Notes under the pieces: generated by a model | What the model was told of the DNA's origin: nothing | The model's input: the letters and a program-made list of their open reading frames with translations, nothing else | Database searches by the model: none | Shown: positions 25,006 to 37,700 of the stretch, piece after piece | Position numbering within the stretch: the stretch's first letter is position 1 | Layout of the letters: each line of letters begins with the position of its first letter | Position numbers and translations under genes: made by a program | Source: Atrichornis clamosus | Taxonomy: Eukaryota > Chordata > Aves > Passeriformes > Menuridae | Direction of reading: 5' to 3' | Assembly: GCA_013400975.1 (NCBI GenBank) | Contig: WBMZ01003312.1 | Span: 42,501 to 106,500, forward strand | Length of the DNA: 64,000 bases

Positions 25006-28000
25006 ACTTCAGACTCATGGTCTCTTTTATTAGGGCATGACATAAATGAAGCTTGTGAGTAACAATTGTCCTCACACAAGGATTCACAGCCAAGCCTGCT
25101 ACTTTTCCTAATAAATCCCACCAGTCTGAAAAAGAAGAACACCATGCTAGCTACAGCACAAGTTAACCCCTGGATTGGTCAGAACACGCAACAATTGCTG
25201 TGTCTGAGGGTGAAGCTGGTACACCAGTACACCATGACCCACCGAAGACCCAGCTAACTGCTTCACAGCCTGCTAACTGTGTTTTCCATGTCCCCAGCAG
25301 CTGTGCTGCAGAGAAACCTACCTGCAGGAGGGCCAACCTTACTGCTCAAGAACTCCACCCAAGAAGGGCAATTTTTTACTAAATCCTACCAACTTGTCCA
25401 CATGTCCCCTCAGCCAAAGATGTTTAGAAATGGGATGCATCACCACCTCATTCTTCCTTCTTCTGGGACTATGAGCAGAGACCAACATAACCTACACATC
25501 TTTGCCCTTGCTTTTCACACAGTCCATGATAAGGGGAAAGAAGGGCTAGCATGCCCTTCATGACAGAAGTGAACAAGCAAATTCTTTTGAGTATTTTTCA
25601 GGGTAAAATAGAATTCCCTTTCTTAGCATTCTTCTTACATTTTCCTATGTACATCTGTAGCGCTTACATTAGCAGTTGCCAAAGGATTCTGCTTTTTCTT
25701 ATCGCTTTGGTAAGCACAAACACAGCATTTCTTCTTACTTTTTTGTAGATCCATCACTAAAAATTGTATCATAAAGCATTCAGAAATTATGTTTTTCACT
25801 CCAGCAACAAGTCAAATTAAACTGAAAATATTTTTAAATTATCTTAAAATATTTTGGAAGATTTTATAATTTTGTTTCCAATGTATCTCTAAATTTATGT
25901 GAACCTATTTCCTCCCAAGAAGAGAGCAAACAAGTGTAGGTTTCACTACAGTACGTATGATCTAGATAACAAGGTCTAATCATAACATATTTATCACCAT
26001 CTAGCATTTGGCTTGTATATGATGTCCACAGGCACTTGTAGTGATAGCTGTCAAACTGCATTCTTTTTCTGGCATAAAAGAGCATAACAACAAGGACAAG
26101 AAATGGAGTGCAGTACAGAGTAACAACACAGCCTGGAATTTAGCCCATAGTAAAGAAACAGTCAAATTCATTATCAGCCTCAATGATGGAGCTTCATGCG
26201 TACAGTGGCAGAATATTTCAGAAGTCACCAAGCTTATTTCTGTTAAAGATACTAAAAAATGTTTCAGCAATATGGTACCATTTTCCCTTCCTTTCTCTTT
26301 CACCATATCAGGTATCAAAAAATCTTAGTTAAACTAAGCATGTTACTGGAGAAGAAGGTCTAAAAGGGCATGACCCCTCCTCCATAGATTTCAACTGCTT
26401 GTTCCAATAGTATATGGTCCACCAGCACATGCGTAAGTCAAAGTACTCCTGTTTAAATTGGAGGTTCATCTCTCCTTGACAGGCAAATGACAGAGCTCAT
26501 GCATCATTCAGAAATGTCTTGGGTTATTGATAGTGCAGAGAAAGGCTCCTATCCTCTAAAACATTGCTGAAGAACAGAGGCCACAACTGGAAAACATACA
26601 TACTAAGACTCACCTATCTTCCTCAGATGACATTTTCCTTAACTTTTTTTTTTAAATATTATTAAATTTATTTATAAGTCAAGTTCCTGACAGATGGCTT
26701 TGATCATTCTGTGGTGAATGCTTAACAGGTAAAAAATATAGTCCTCTTCTGCAGCAACAAAGTCCCAAACCAGCCTTGCCAGGACCTTATATAGCTAACA
26801 GTTACACGACAGTCCAAAAGCCAAAGTCACTAACTCCATTAGTTCCCAGGGAAGTAATACATATTTGTTCCCGGGAACCTCTTGATTAAAAGAGAGATGG
26901 ATAATCGGACGTAACCAGAGACTGATAAATTTAAACTGTTTTTTCACTCCTTCAATCAGCATCTGGTACCCAAAGTCAGTTTTATCCATCTGATGAGTAG
27001 TGATACCAAACCCATGGAGATATGCATGAAGAATACCTGCTAAGGCTTCAGAGACAATCTGATACAAAACAGTATAGTTGCTCAGCAGGAAACTGAAAAA
27101 ATGGAAAGCACTAATCCCAAAAATCAGAGGATGGCATGCCAGGCAGAACACATCACAATTCTGAGCTGTATAAACAGAGACAAGTTAAAGAGCATCTAAT
27201 CTTTAAATTCCCTAAATTAGTTACACTAAATCCTATACTAGTTAAACTGTTACAGTAAATCCTTAAAATAAATATTATTTAGTAAAGGCCATGGCAACTT
27301 GTGCCGTATTTGTAAACCCCTGGCCACCTGAAACAGGATCAAATTCATTTAGTATTCTTGAACGCCTGCTCCAAAAAGTAAACTTTGTATTGCGCATACA
27401 CGAGGAATATATTCACCTGAAGGGCTATTCATAAACAAACTTGTAGGCACCTATGGCAGTGACCACCCCCAAATTCATTTTTCATCTTTACAGTTAACAA
27501 ATACTTCTGATTACTCAATACATATGTACATATGGATGCAAAATTATATATTGATTAGTTTAGCTTTTAGCATAACATATGAATCTACTGAATTTCTCCA
27601 GAGTAACAGATAACATTTTTTAAAAATTATACCAATAGACCATTAGCATTACGAGTGAATTTATTTTCCCCAGCAGTGCTAAAGATATGCAAAATTTTCA
27701 TTTTTCAGAGTTGCATAGTAAATGATTAACACCAGCTCTGCTCATTATCTTGCTTAACAAAACTTCTCTAAAAACAAATAAATCAAAAATGCATCTAGCA
27801 TTCCTGAATAAATAAATTACAGACCTGTTCAGTGGCAGCAATGATATTTTAAAAAGCTTGTGCAAGCTCATTGTACAATTTTATTACAAAACTGCAATTT
27901 ATAATAGAACTGTCCAGTTTTAAAAAATTTTTCTACCCAGTTTTATTCAAAGAAGTAGCTTTTGTGATCCAGGAATTTCTAAAAAGCTACGTATCTGGAA

Positions 28001-31000
28001 ACATCAACCCCATATTCAGTGTGTTAAAACATACATATAATGATATGAGGAGAAACCTTACTGCCTGTTTTACAATGGGATTTGTAAGGAGAACTGCAGT
28101 TAAAATGAAAGAATTACTATCTACTACAAGATTCCCATCACTCTGTATGCATACTTTATATTTTGTATTAGAAATATTTCTTGTCTCAGTCTTTAGAATT
28201 ATTTTTCTTTCATTAAATGTGAACACCGAAGTCAGTCTGGAAGTAAAACACCCTGCATTTCCTATTCTTGCTGGAAAAAATACTGAAACAAGGAATGTCC
28301 AGTTTTAAAGATTCAGCGAATGACCTTAGACCCCACGTTCAAAGGAAAAACTTATTGTAAAATACCTGTATTTATGGGGTAAATTTTTTTGTTGTCCTTG
28401 CCAACAAAACTGTAGTTTAGGGTCAAAATAGCCATTGCTGAGAGAAATGCACACACAACAGAAAGAATCTCCTCCTCAAAAGCAAGTACTGAAAATATCA
28501 TCTGTTCCCTCTGCAGAACAAAGAGCAGAATGAAACACAATCCGCAATGCAACCATAATAAAATGAAACTGTTATCTGTTGCTAGTTCCCTACCAGCCCA
28601 CAGATTTTTCTTGGTGTTAAAAAACAGCATGTAAATTAAGGTGACTGAAACATGCTTTCAGCGAGCAGAGTAATATGGTAGCTATTCATCACCTGAAGTC
28701 ATAAAACACTAGGTCTTGTCCTTAGCATATTCTAATGAAGCCTATCATGCAAATGAGAGTGACCTTTTCCGTGCATTCTGCAAGTTCACATTTATGTGAG
28801 GAGTATATATAGTTTGCCAATACAAACTAGCCAAAGACTGCGTAATTACTGTAATCAATTAGTAGTTAGTGTCGCTCTGCTCATTTGTGGCTAATGTCAG
28901 CTAAACCATTTTTGAGAAAACCACCCTGACAAGCTCTTTCTGTTGTTTTTGTTGCTGCTGTTATTCTGCAACAAGAAAACAAGATACAAGTCAAACTTCT
29001 CAAGATGGAAGCATGGTAGCATTTTTCTAAAATGCTATCTCTTAGGGTGAAAAATGAAAATCATACCCACTCCTGTGATGGGCAGCGATTCCCCAGTAAA
29101 GTTACATATCCTTAAAATGACATTGAAGTTTTCCACCTGTAAAATGAAACATTAATATTTAAATATTTAAATGAAGGACACTCTCCCATGAGGCAGTTCA
29201 AACCAAGTAAGGAAGACTTGGTAGAACTTAGGCACTCTTTTCAATGGATGAGTAAACAGGCCATACCCTCTGCTCAGCTACAGTCTATTTTGTAGACAGT
29301 TATGGATAGGAAACATTACTGGAGCTAGTAATTAAAGTAAAAACTAATACTGTCTCAGAAATGGGGAATTTTGCACAGGAAAATCATTTATCATGCCTGC
29401 AGTTCTCCAAAACTGAAATGAATTATCTTCTTACTTAGCACATGTCTATTTTATCCTACAATAGCTTCCAAACTGAAACAAGGCCCACTTGTTTTTCATA
29501 GCAAAATCGAGCAGACTTTAAGGAAAGTTATGTCATTATTTCAAATTAACTGCCTATATAGCATCTGATAAGAAAACAGAACTTTAAGACAGAGAAGAAT
29601 ACACAGATCACAGGTTTGTGTTCTCATTATTCTCACACCCTTTATAGAAGGCACATCCAAGAGATTTAAGAACTCAAAATCAACTCTGTGCACGTTAAAA
29701 ATAAAACCATATTTGTGTCATACGAAATCAAAGAAAACAAAAATAATGCTGTTCCCAGATTTACAATTATGCTGAGATATTTAATTTTTTTTTTTGCTAA
29801 GAAATTACATTATTAATGCAACTACTGTTAAGTGTACACAAACACATGCACTTCATATATACTGTGCAGTAAAACAGCTTCTAACATCTTGCTATTTTTT
29901 GAGGTTTTATGAATGTTAGTCAATTGACTTTTTCAGTCAGCAGAGAACTGCAAGTTTCAAATGGGTATATTACAGGGATAAGAAAACATTGCCTTTTCTG
30001 ATGAGGGAGTGAAGATGAGTTTTGGGGGCTTTGCATGTGCATATCACACAGCCAATGCTGTGAGGATTTCTATTTTACAAAATACTCAGCAATAAAGCAG
30101 TCACAATGCACGTAACATTTCACCAAGTAAAGCATCACACAGAGAGAACCATTTATTTTAAAGAATTACTATCAAACTCTAACATTATTAACACTTAAGA
30201 CTAAAGAAAAATGTCAAAGGACTACTCATGTATATAAAGACACAGCAATAAAAATACTTGTGTGTGGCACGCTAACATAAAGGGAACTGAATTGAAACAA
30301 TAGAAGTCAAAACTAAGAGGTGAATGCTGAAATCTTTCCTTTTCTTCATCCAGATTACAAGAATATTCTTTAAGTAGAAAATTAGTGCATTTTAACTGTA
30401 AAGGTAAAAATAGACCTTCCCCCCCGCTGCCCCCCTCTTGCCATCCCACCAAGATCTCAGGAACTTTAGTGGATGGTGCCGGGATAGTGAGGATGGCAAA
30501 GGCAGCCTGGCAGGTGGAAGGGCAGAGCCTGGGAGGTGTGTGACACCTGGGGTAGTTTACACCCAGCACAGATCTGAGAAGAAGGTACAACCCCCTCTTG
30601 ATGCCTCTGCCTGTTCTCCTTGGGTAGCTCGTTCCTGCTGTACATGGTACAGTCAAGAAAGAACATTTACACTGACAGGCACTAATGCCAGGGCTGCAGC
30701 GTGGGGCAGACAGGGGGCTGGTTACAGCACTACACCTTTTCCAACTCTTTCCCTCACTTGCCACCTGTTTGTGGGTAAATCATTCTGGACCCAATTCTGA
30801 GAACAGTGAAAACAGTGACATTCCCTACATTTTCACTAGAGATAAGACTACAGTGGACTCTTCTGGTTTATTCAGCCATAAAATGAGAATACTACTTAAG
30901 TGCAGCATCAGAAAACTTTTATTTGGCCTTGTTCTTAAAAATGCTTAGAGATATTGCAAGGGATAAAAAATATTAAAAATATATATATCTGTTCAGAAAG

Positions 31001-31254
31001 AAAGTGGCATTACTCACAGCTAAGCTTGTGTCCCATTAAGTAAAGAGGGTGGTTCAGGAATGCGTTTGGGAAGATTCCTAGGTAATGCAGACCTTTGAGA
31101 TAAAAGTGCAAAGCAAAAAACTAAATATAATAAAAGTCAGGTATTTGTTTCCATGGTGATTGGGGGAGGGGGGGGCCGGGGAAGCAATCAAGTCACAATA
31201 AGTAGAGTGACTTTGAAGATTTATTGGTTTACTCCTGCATGCTGCTGGAGCCAG

Positions 31255-31570
31255 GCACCTCGTGCAGCGTCAAGCACGTCCGAGGTGTCAATCCTGACAC
31301 GGCGCCCAGCAGCGGGAAGATCGCTCTTTTCATTCTTGTCAGAGCGCGCCGCAACGGGGGCATCTGACAGTTACTGAGAGGGACGACAGGGAAGACGGGG
31401 AGCGGAGAGCAGGCACGGCAAGCAGTGCACCCGGAGAGCCTCGGGCTACGCGGCAGCGGTGAGGAAGGCCTTGTGGAGCCGTCACCTGACCGGCACCCAC
31501 GAAAAGGCGAGCAGGAGATGCTTCAGAAAGCAGGAGACTCGCCGATCACTGCTGATCCACCCCGGGATGA
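31255..31570. promoter_or_regulatory. Isolated CpG-dense block (CpG island-like)
   Basis: Roughly 30 CpG dinucleotides occur within about 315 bases, with local GC near 60 percent, while the kilobases on either side have almost none. Clusters such as AGAGCGCGCCGCAACGGGGG and CTCGGGCTACGCGGCAGCGG show CpG close to expectation, which in a vertebrate means an unmethylated promoter-like element or a very recent insertion. On the minus strand a poly(A)-signal-like AATAAA lies just outside (plus-strand about 31211-31216), and a 44-codon frame starting MPPLRRALTR runs through it. It could be an alternative promoter of the host gene, the start of a non-coding RNA, or a young GC-rich retroelement. I see no TATA box. 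Confidence 0.6.
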
Positions 31571-34433
31571 TGCCTTTATGATAAACACTCACGACAACTT
31601 GCGACCAAAGTGCTGTTACAACACTAATTGTCCATGAAAGCTGACCTGCAGCAAAGCAGCAGAGTTCAGTTTCGATAGGCCTGGCTCAAGAGTACGACCA
31701 TGATTGGGGATGACAGGAGACATCCACGCATCAAAAATCTCCAAGAACGGCTGACGTGACTTTGCACACTGTAAAAAAGCACTGGAAATCCTAGACGCCT
31801 GGCTCTTTGTCAGGAAGGCAGAAAGGACCGCGGGGGTGGCATTTTTACGAGCATCTTTGCAAACTACCATAAGCTTTGCATGGCCTCGAAAAGCATGGAT
31901 GGATCTTTTTTTCCTCCATGCCCATTTTGTTCTTATTACTATGTCTTTAACCAAGCATAAATCCCATGTGGTTAATGATGGAAGACCATACTGTCCCAGC
32001 CAAAGAGATGTTCCTCCTTAAATTTCAAGATATTTTCTGAATTTGATTCAAAGGAACAATTTTCTCCCCATTTTGTTTTAACTCAGCAAGTGCCAGAACT
32101 TGCAACCTTCTAGTGTAAACCCCTTGCAGAAATGCTGGAAGTGTGTCAAGGCAAGCAGGAAGCATTTTTACTCTTACTCTCTGCTGTGAATATTTGTTTC
32201 AGATACCCTTGATAAAAGGATTATAAAATAAAAAGTAAGGAAAGCAATGGTGCAGATATGACCGTGCAGTTGAGAAAGATTAAGTATCTATTTTTTAGAT
32301 ATGAAAATAACTACATGGAAAGAAAATAAAACTCTTAAATTTTTAATCATAAGCAACATAGAGTGATTTACTATTGCCATGATGTCTCAGATTTTTGAAC
32401 ACTTCGCTTGAAAGGAAATCTTCATCTTTATTATATTTTGTAATTTATTATTACTTCAGCATTTCAGGCTTTTTTAATAAGCTTATAACATACATGAGGC
32501 ACCTTAAAATTAAAAATCACACTTTAAAATCACATTTTGTGATATTAAACAACCTTTCTTATTATATCCTGTTAAAAATGGCGTGGCCCAAAATCAATTT
32601 TTTAATTGATAATTTTTAGCAGTTCAACTTTTGAAAGTCTAAGAGGAGAATAAAGTGCATGTAAAAAAATAAATCGTGAATCTTATTTGATAGCCATAAT
32701 TTTGGATCGAATTAACAATTAACCTTTTTTAACTTTTGAAATAGTTCAATGTTTAGACTGACCTAAATATAAAGTTTAAAATTAAATTAATTAAAAATTG
32801 AATTGGTTTAATTATTCAAAACACTTCAAAACTACCCATTTTAAATATTGAACAGATTGAAAATGTTAAGATACAATGTCAAAAAAATTAGAAATGTGAC
32901 CCAACGATAACAAAAACATGTATGGAGAAGTTCAATAGGTGGGAGGGGTTAGGTGTTTTTTGTTTGGTTTCTTCTTTTTTTTTTAAGGAATAATGCACAA
33001 TAAACTCCTGAAATTGTATAGAGATTGATGGGACCAACAAATAAGACAATAAAAGACCATTAAAACAGAGGAAACCAAATTGAACAGGTTATTTTTGGAG
33101 ATAGCACAAGATTATAAATTAAGACTTTATCACCCAGCCCTTCCCTCAAATTTCTCCAATCTGGTTATTTCTTAAATACTTCCCTCTTTAAGCAAACACA
33201 AACACTCACCCTCACACCCTCATGTAAGACATTCCCCACAAGGCAGCCTTAGGCATCGGCATTAAACACACATCCAGGTGGATCAGCAGGCAGGAAGAGG
33301 CAGGGCATTCGGGTTATTAGTTAGGATGGCAGGTGGCACACGTCATTCAGACACAGCGGGGTTACTGAGTCATAACAGAAGGAAAGGTGAAAATCATGTT
33401 TTTATTTACCTACACTCCTTTGCAAAAGGAAAAGCAAGTTTCATACTTTCCCATACATTTAAGATTTTTTTTTTTTAAGCCTGTAAATCTACTGTGTTAT
33501 GGGCGCAAGGCTACCATGCCATTTGTACTGCACCTAATGTAAAGGCCTCAGCTTAACTGATATGTTGGTATTGCTACAAATAAAATGCTGTACTACTGAT
33601 AATTTACTAACATATACACAATATTGAAATAGTTTTATGTACCTTGTTATACATTCTTGATTTACAAAAAGCTGCTCACTTTCAAACAATTATTATTATT
33701 ATAGAAACGCAAGAATCTTGACACAAACAGTTTAAAATAGAAACTTATTTTAACTATACAACCTTACTAAACACAAAATAATCTACAGGGACACATAAAA
33801 GCTTATATACATTTTTCTATTTTTTCCCCTATTAATAGCATTCTTCAGCATTCATTTAGCTTAGCAATTTTTTCCAGAACTGATAAAATACCTGATAGCA
33901 TATACCATTGTTTCCAAAGAACACTTTGTACAAGGAGTAACAAGAGAAATATAACCTCTGCTTAGCACTTTTTCTACAAGTTAAAAAGGTCTACCTGTAA
34001 TCCAGGCTGAGTTTATACACCATTAAGAGACCAAAGAAAGAAATAGTTTACAAGAATATATGCTCAAGAAGAAAATAAGAAGGGAAAAGAAAAAAGAAAA
34101 AAAAATAAAATCCGTTAAGTGCAACACCAAAACCAGAGCTTGATCATGAAAATGAATGAGGACACATCACCAACTAAAATGAAGGTGACTAAACTTGCTG
34201 CATCTCAGAATTGACATGAGATTAAAAAAGTATAAAATTGAAACCACCTCTTTCTAGAAGTTCTGCTCTTTCAAGGAGATGTAGAAGACAACATGACAAC
34301 TATTTCTTCTTTTCAAGCAGAAAAAAAATAGGCATTTCCAAGTGTCAGAATAGGCTGGGAATAATTAATTTGTTAACCTGCCTAATTTATAAGAGAGATA
34401 GAAAACTTGGCCATTTCAATATAAATTTATAAT

Positions 34434-34460
34434 ATAAATACACATATATATATACACATG
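34434..34460. repeat. (TA)n/(CA)n microsatellite
   Basis: This short alternating purine-pyrimidine run has the pattern ATACACATATATATATACAC. It is ordinary low-complexity DNA. Confidence 0.8.
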
Positions 34461-34648
34461 TACAGGCAATGCACAGCATTCAAATGAGTGGAGCCATTAC
34501 ATAGAGACAGTGGTGAAAATACCTAGAGGCACATACATGCCCTGCTTCCTAAAAATACACACCTCTTTAATGGGGACAGAATGCTGCTTTACAGTAGGGA
34601 CGACAAATCTATACTTACTGTTCACCAGATACCAGGATTTTAAAGACT

Positions 34649-34728
34649 GGATCATAGAATGGGTAATGTTGGAAGGGACCACAGTGGGTCATCTGCTTCA
34701 ACCTCCCTGCTCAAGCAGGGTTGTGTTT
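34649..34728 (-). mobile_element. CR1 LINE 3'-end remnant, minus orientation
   Basis: GGATCATAGAATGGGTAATG is followed by TTGGAAGGGACC, a GTGGGTCATCTG block, and CAACCTCCCTGCTCAAGCAG. This is the reverse complement of the CR1 3' end in the canonical order. The match ends after the GCAGGGTTGT block, so the copy is about 80 bp and strongly 5'-truncated. Confidence 0.8.
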
Positions 34729-37700
34729 TCCTTCTTTTTACGACACTCCTACATGGACACTATCCTACCAGGAACACCACATCGTACAGCTCCAATACTC
34801 TTAACACCTGCCATTTTCAACAACCACCATAAAGAAAGTACCAGAAGTCTGGTTTAAAAGTATCCTTAATTGTAAAGCAGTTACAAATGCTTAATATCAT
34901 CGTTTATTCATGGGGATACAGCCTTTCAAATCCATGATCCCCATTGATAATTCTAACAAATGCTCAGTCCATAAATATTTAATGGCCACTTGTGGGTGTT
35001 TTATGATGCTGTCTTTGAAGTTGACCTATTCGCAGGTTTATTAATTGGAATGGGTTTATTTTATCCTAAATCAGATATGCAATTTTACAATATTTGAGCT
35101 ATGCATAGAGGAAATCAGATCATTCTGTCTCACACAAACAAGGAAAACACATCTCTCACAGAAAGAGCACAAATCAAGTTAACGAGGGACAGTTTATTTT
35201 GTATGATTTCTCAGGGCTTTCAAACAGAAGACTGTTTGACAGATGCCTCCATCCTTAAACAAGCCAACAGCAGTTTAATTGTAACTCAGTGGTTGTTCCC
35301 ATTCCTGTGTGCCTAACAAGCTCCCTCCCTCCTCTTAGCATGGGTTTTACCTTGCTGGCCTGAAGTTAAACTCACTGTTGGCTCTAAATTCCTCCTGCCC
35401 TTAAGACTACTTACCACTACAGTGCATGCAACTCAAGTGTCTTGCTTAGACATGAGATCTTGAAAAAAGAATATAAATTTGAAATACACAGCACAACTGA
35501 GGATTATGACATAATCTATGGAATCCAAAATCCTCCACTTTCTGTACTGGATCAGTCCCTGTCTGGTCTTTACAGCCTCACCAACCATGACAACATGATC
35601 ACATTTCTTATTACAGCAGCAGCAGCTTTCACCTCTTTCCCAAAGATCCAGCAGTGCTGTAGTGCTGCAACCCCACCAATTTAGTGGACTAAGCCTTTTT
35701 ACTATACTTGAAGGCATATTCTGTCTCTGCAAGGCCTTCAGCTGAGCATTTTTGGCAGTTGATTCCTTATACATTCACTGTTAAAACAACAGAAATATTG
35801 ACTGTGCCAACAAAAAATGCTATGGAGAACACGCACAAAAATTGATCAGTTGCTATTAGAACCTACTACTCTGTGATGACATATCACACACCTACTGTGC
35901 AAAAACAAACCAAAAAGGGCATTAAATGACATTATTAAGGTTGTAAAATCAAGCACTTAGTACTTAGGAAACTCCAACAAGTACAATTACCTTTAAAATC
36001 ACAACCCATTGCACTGTCCATATGCACCTTGCTCAATAGCTACAAAACTTATAGTATATTTCAGACTTACTTTCAGTTTTAATGAGGAATCCAATTATTT
36101 CAACTTAAAAATATTCAAAAATAAGGCTGCATAAAACAGACACCCACATCTCAATTTAAATCAGGTATCAAAATCCAGAAAATTTAATTCCAAACTAAAT
36201 AAAACAAAAGAAGAATATTTTAATAGGAATTGTCACAGCACTTAAAAACAGGCAGGCCAGGTACGTTTAACTATAACACACACTTTATCATATTATATAT
36301 ACATACCAGATCATAAAGAATAGTGGCGACATCTATCAAAAAGAAAGGAACAATTTCTACAGCTACAGGGCTGCAATCTAAAAATTCAGAGTTTACTATA
36401 TTCCAGTCTTTCTCAGAACATAAATTCAGTGAGGTAGAAACTTGCCCAGGTATATCTGTGCAACAGCAATCAGAACAAAAATCTTTTATTTCGATGCATC
36501 CGAACACTTCTTTTATTCATATATTGCACAGCATTAAAGTATCATGTCATTCTAGTTTAATATTGTCATTTCCTTCATTTGTGAGGCAAAGAAATTAAAA
36601 CATCCAATCCTGTACTGGATTTACCCAGAATTAGTTCTCAATTTTGCATGAAGCCTTATACACCTTCACATCCCTCCTACACTGAACGTTAAGGTGGAGT
36701 TGCTCTTAGTGCTTCATTAACGAGTGGATGCCCTCAGCCCGCACACCACAACTATCAGCCCACAAGGCCGTCCTTCCTAATGAAACACCACTGTACCAGA
36801 CACCACTGTCATGTGCAAAATGGACAAGACAGTTGGCATTTTGCACTATCCTCTATTATTATCATTCATCTACAGAATTTCTTGATTAAAAAGCAGTATA
36901 GGTGAACGGCTAGGCTGTGTTTCGAGCATTGTCATCTTCTCTGGATATAACTGGAATTAGCTTTCTGTGAGCAGTACGTTAAAGTCATACCTACAGTCAA
37001 ATAGGGTTTTTCACCATTCTTAGCTATTGGAGTTTAAGTACACAAGAGCCAATCATTCGTGTGCTTTGGCAGCAGTCCAGGGCACTAATTTGTAAGGGCT
37101 TTAACCTGTTATATGGGCACAGGTTAATCTTGGAACCTAATTTGTCTGTCTGTTAAATGCAAACTCCTTTTGGCAGAGGCTGTGCCTTCTTGCCTTTGAG
37201 AGTAGTTTCTCTAACACAGGTGTAACCACACCAAACAAAACTGATAACCTAAAGCACTAAGACAGAACAGACCATCAGCTGAGCCAAGACAAAGAGCTTA
37301 CACCTTCCAAGTCACCTTTGCTGAAGCTGAACTAATTTAATAAACTTATACAAAATCTTCCCTTATTCATATCTACATTCTACATGACAAAAACATATAC
37401 TATCATTAATTCACTCAGATAACTTTAGTCAATGACAGAGAAATGTTCATAATAAGCACAAATGTGGGCATATTTGAGATAGAACTACATTTGCTTATTG
37501 GAGCCCAGAAGACTGTGTTACCAATAATTTTAAACCTACCGAGGTAATCCTGAAAGCTGAAGATTCCTTTAAAAAGCTGTTTAAACACTAAAAAGAGATG
37601 TTAAACACAAGGTATGTTCCATAAGCAGTATTTATTTTTCCCTCATTTATCAAATGAAAAATAAAACAATTTAGCCTTCTACTCTTTTTCATCAGTAGTG

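Larger units (their letters stand above)
7549..31254 (-). other. Intron upstream of the zinc-finger exon, first part
   Basis: This is AT-rich, CpG-poor sequence before the exon in the direction of transcription. I could not find the exon that should supply the Cys-x2-Cys half of the split finger. The segment holds two LTRs, one CR1 end, an 89-bp tandem duplication, a hairpin with paired octamer-like sites, and several simple repeats, all listed separately. Between these, for example 14.2-24.9 kb and 25.1-31.2 kb, I see only unique-looking DNA with chance open frames. Parts near 20.3-20.7 kb and 28.7-28.9 kb are dense in transcription-factor-like words and could be conserved non-coding DNA, which only an alignment could show. 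Confidence 0.45.

Noticed and set aside
25864..26085. Minus-strand frame of 73 codons after a very strong pyrimidine tract
   Set aside because: The acceptor is good but no convincing donor follows, and a second frame competes.
26795..27151. Minus-strand frame of 118 codons with an acceptor-like edge near 27168
   Set aside because: The hydrophobic peptide looks membrane-like but no donor keeps phase with neighbouring candidates and no family is recognisable.
27871..28308. Plus-strand open frame of 145 codons
   Set aside because: It is AT-rich with Phe/Leu/Lys composition expected by chance, has no splice sites that fit, and overlaps a minus-strand frame with equal claims.
28366..29136. Exon-like segments 29067-29136 and 28366-28437 with compatible phases
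   Set aside because: Short segments with such signals are common by chance in 64 kb, and the peptides are unfamiliar. A resemblance of one to the TGES motif of P-type ATPases is not supported by its flanks.
30222..30764. Minus-strand open frame of 180 codons, the longest in the window
   Set aside because: It spans a GC-rich to AT-rich transition, its composition tracks the DNA, a plus-strand frame overlaps it fully, and the peptide has no recognisable domain.
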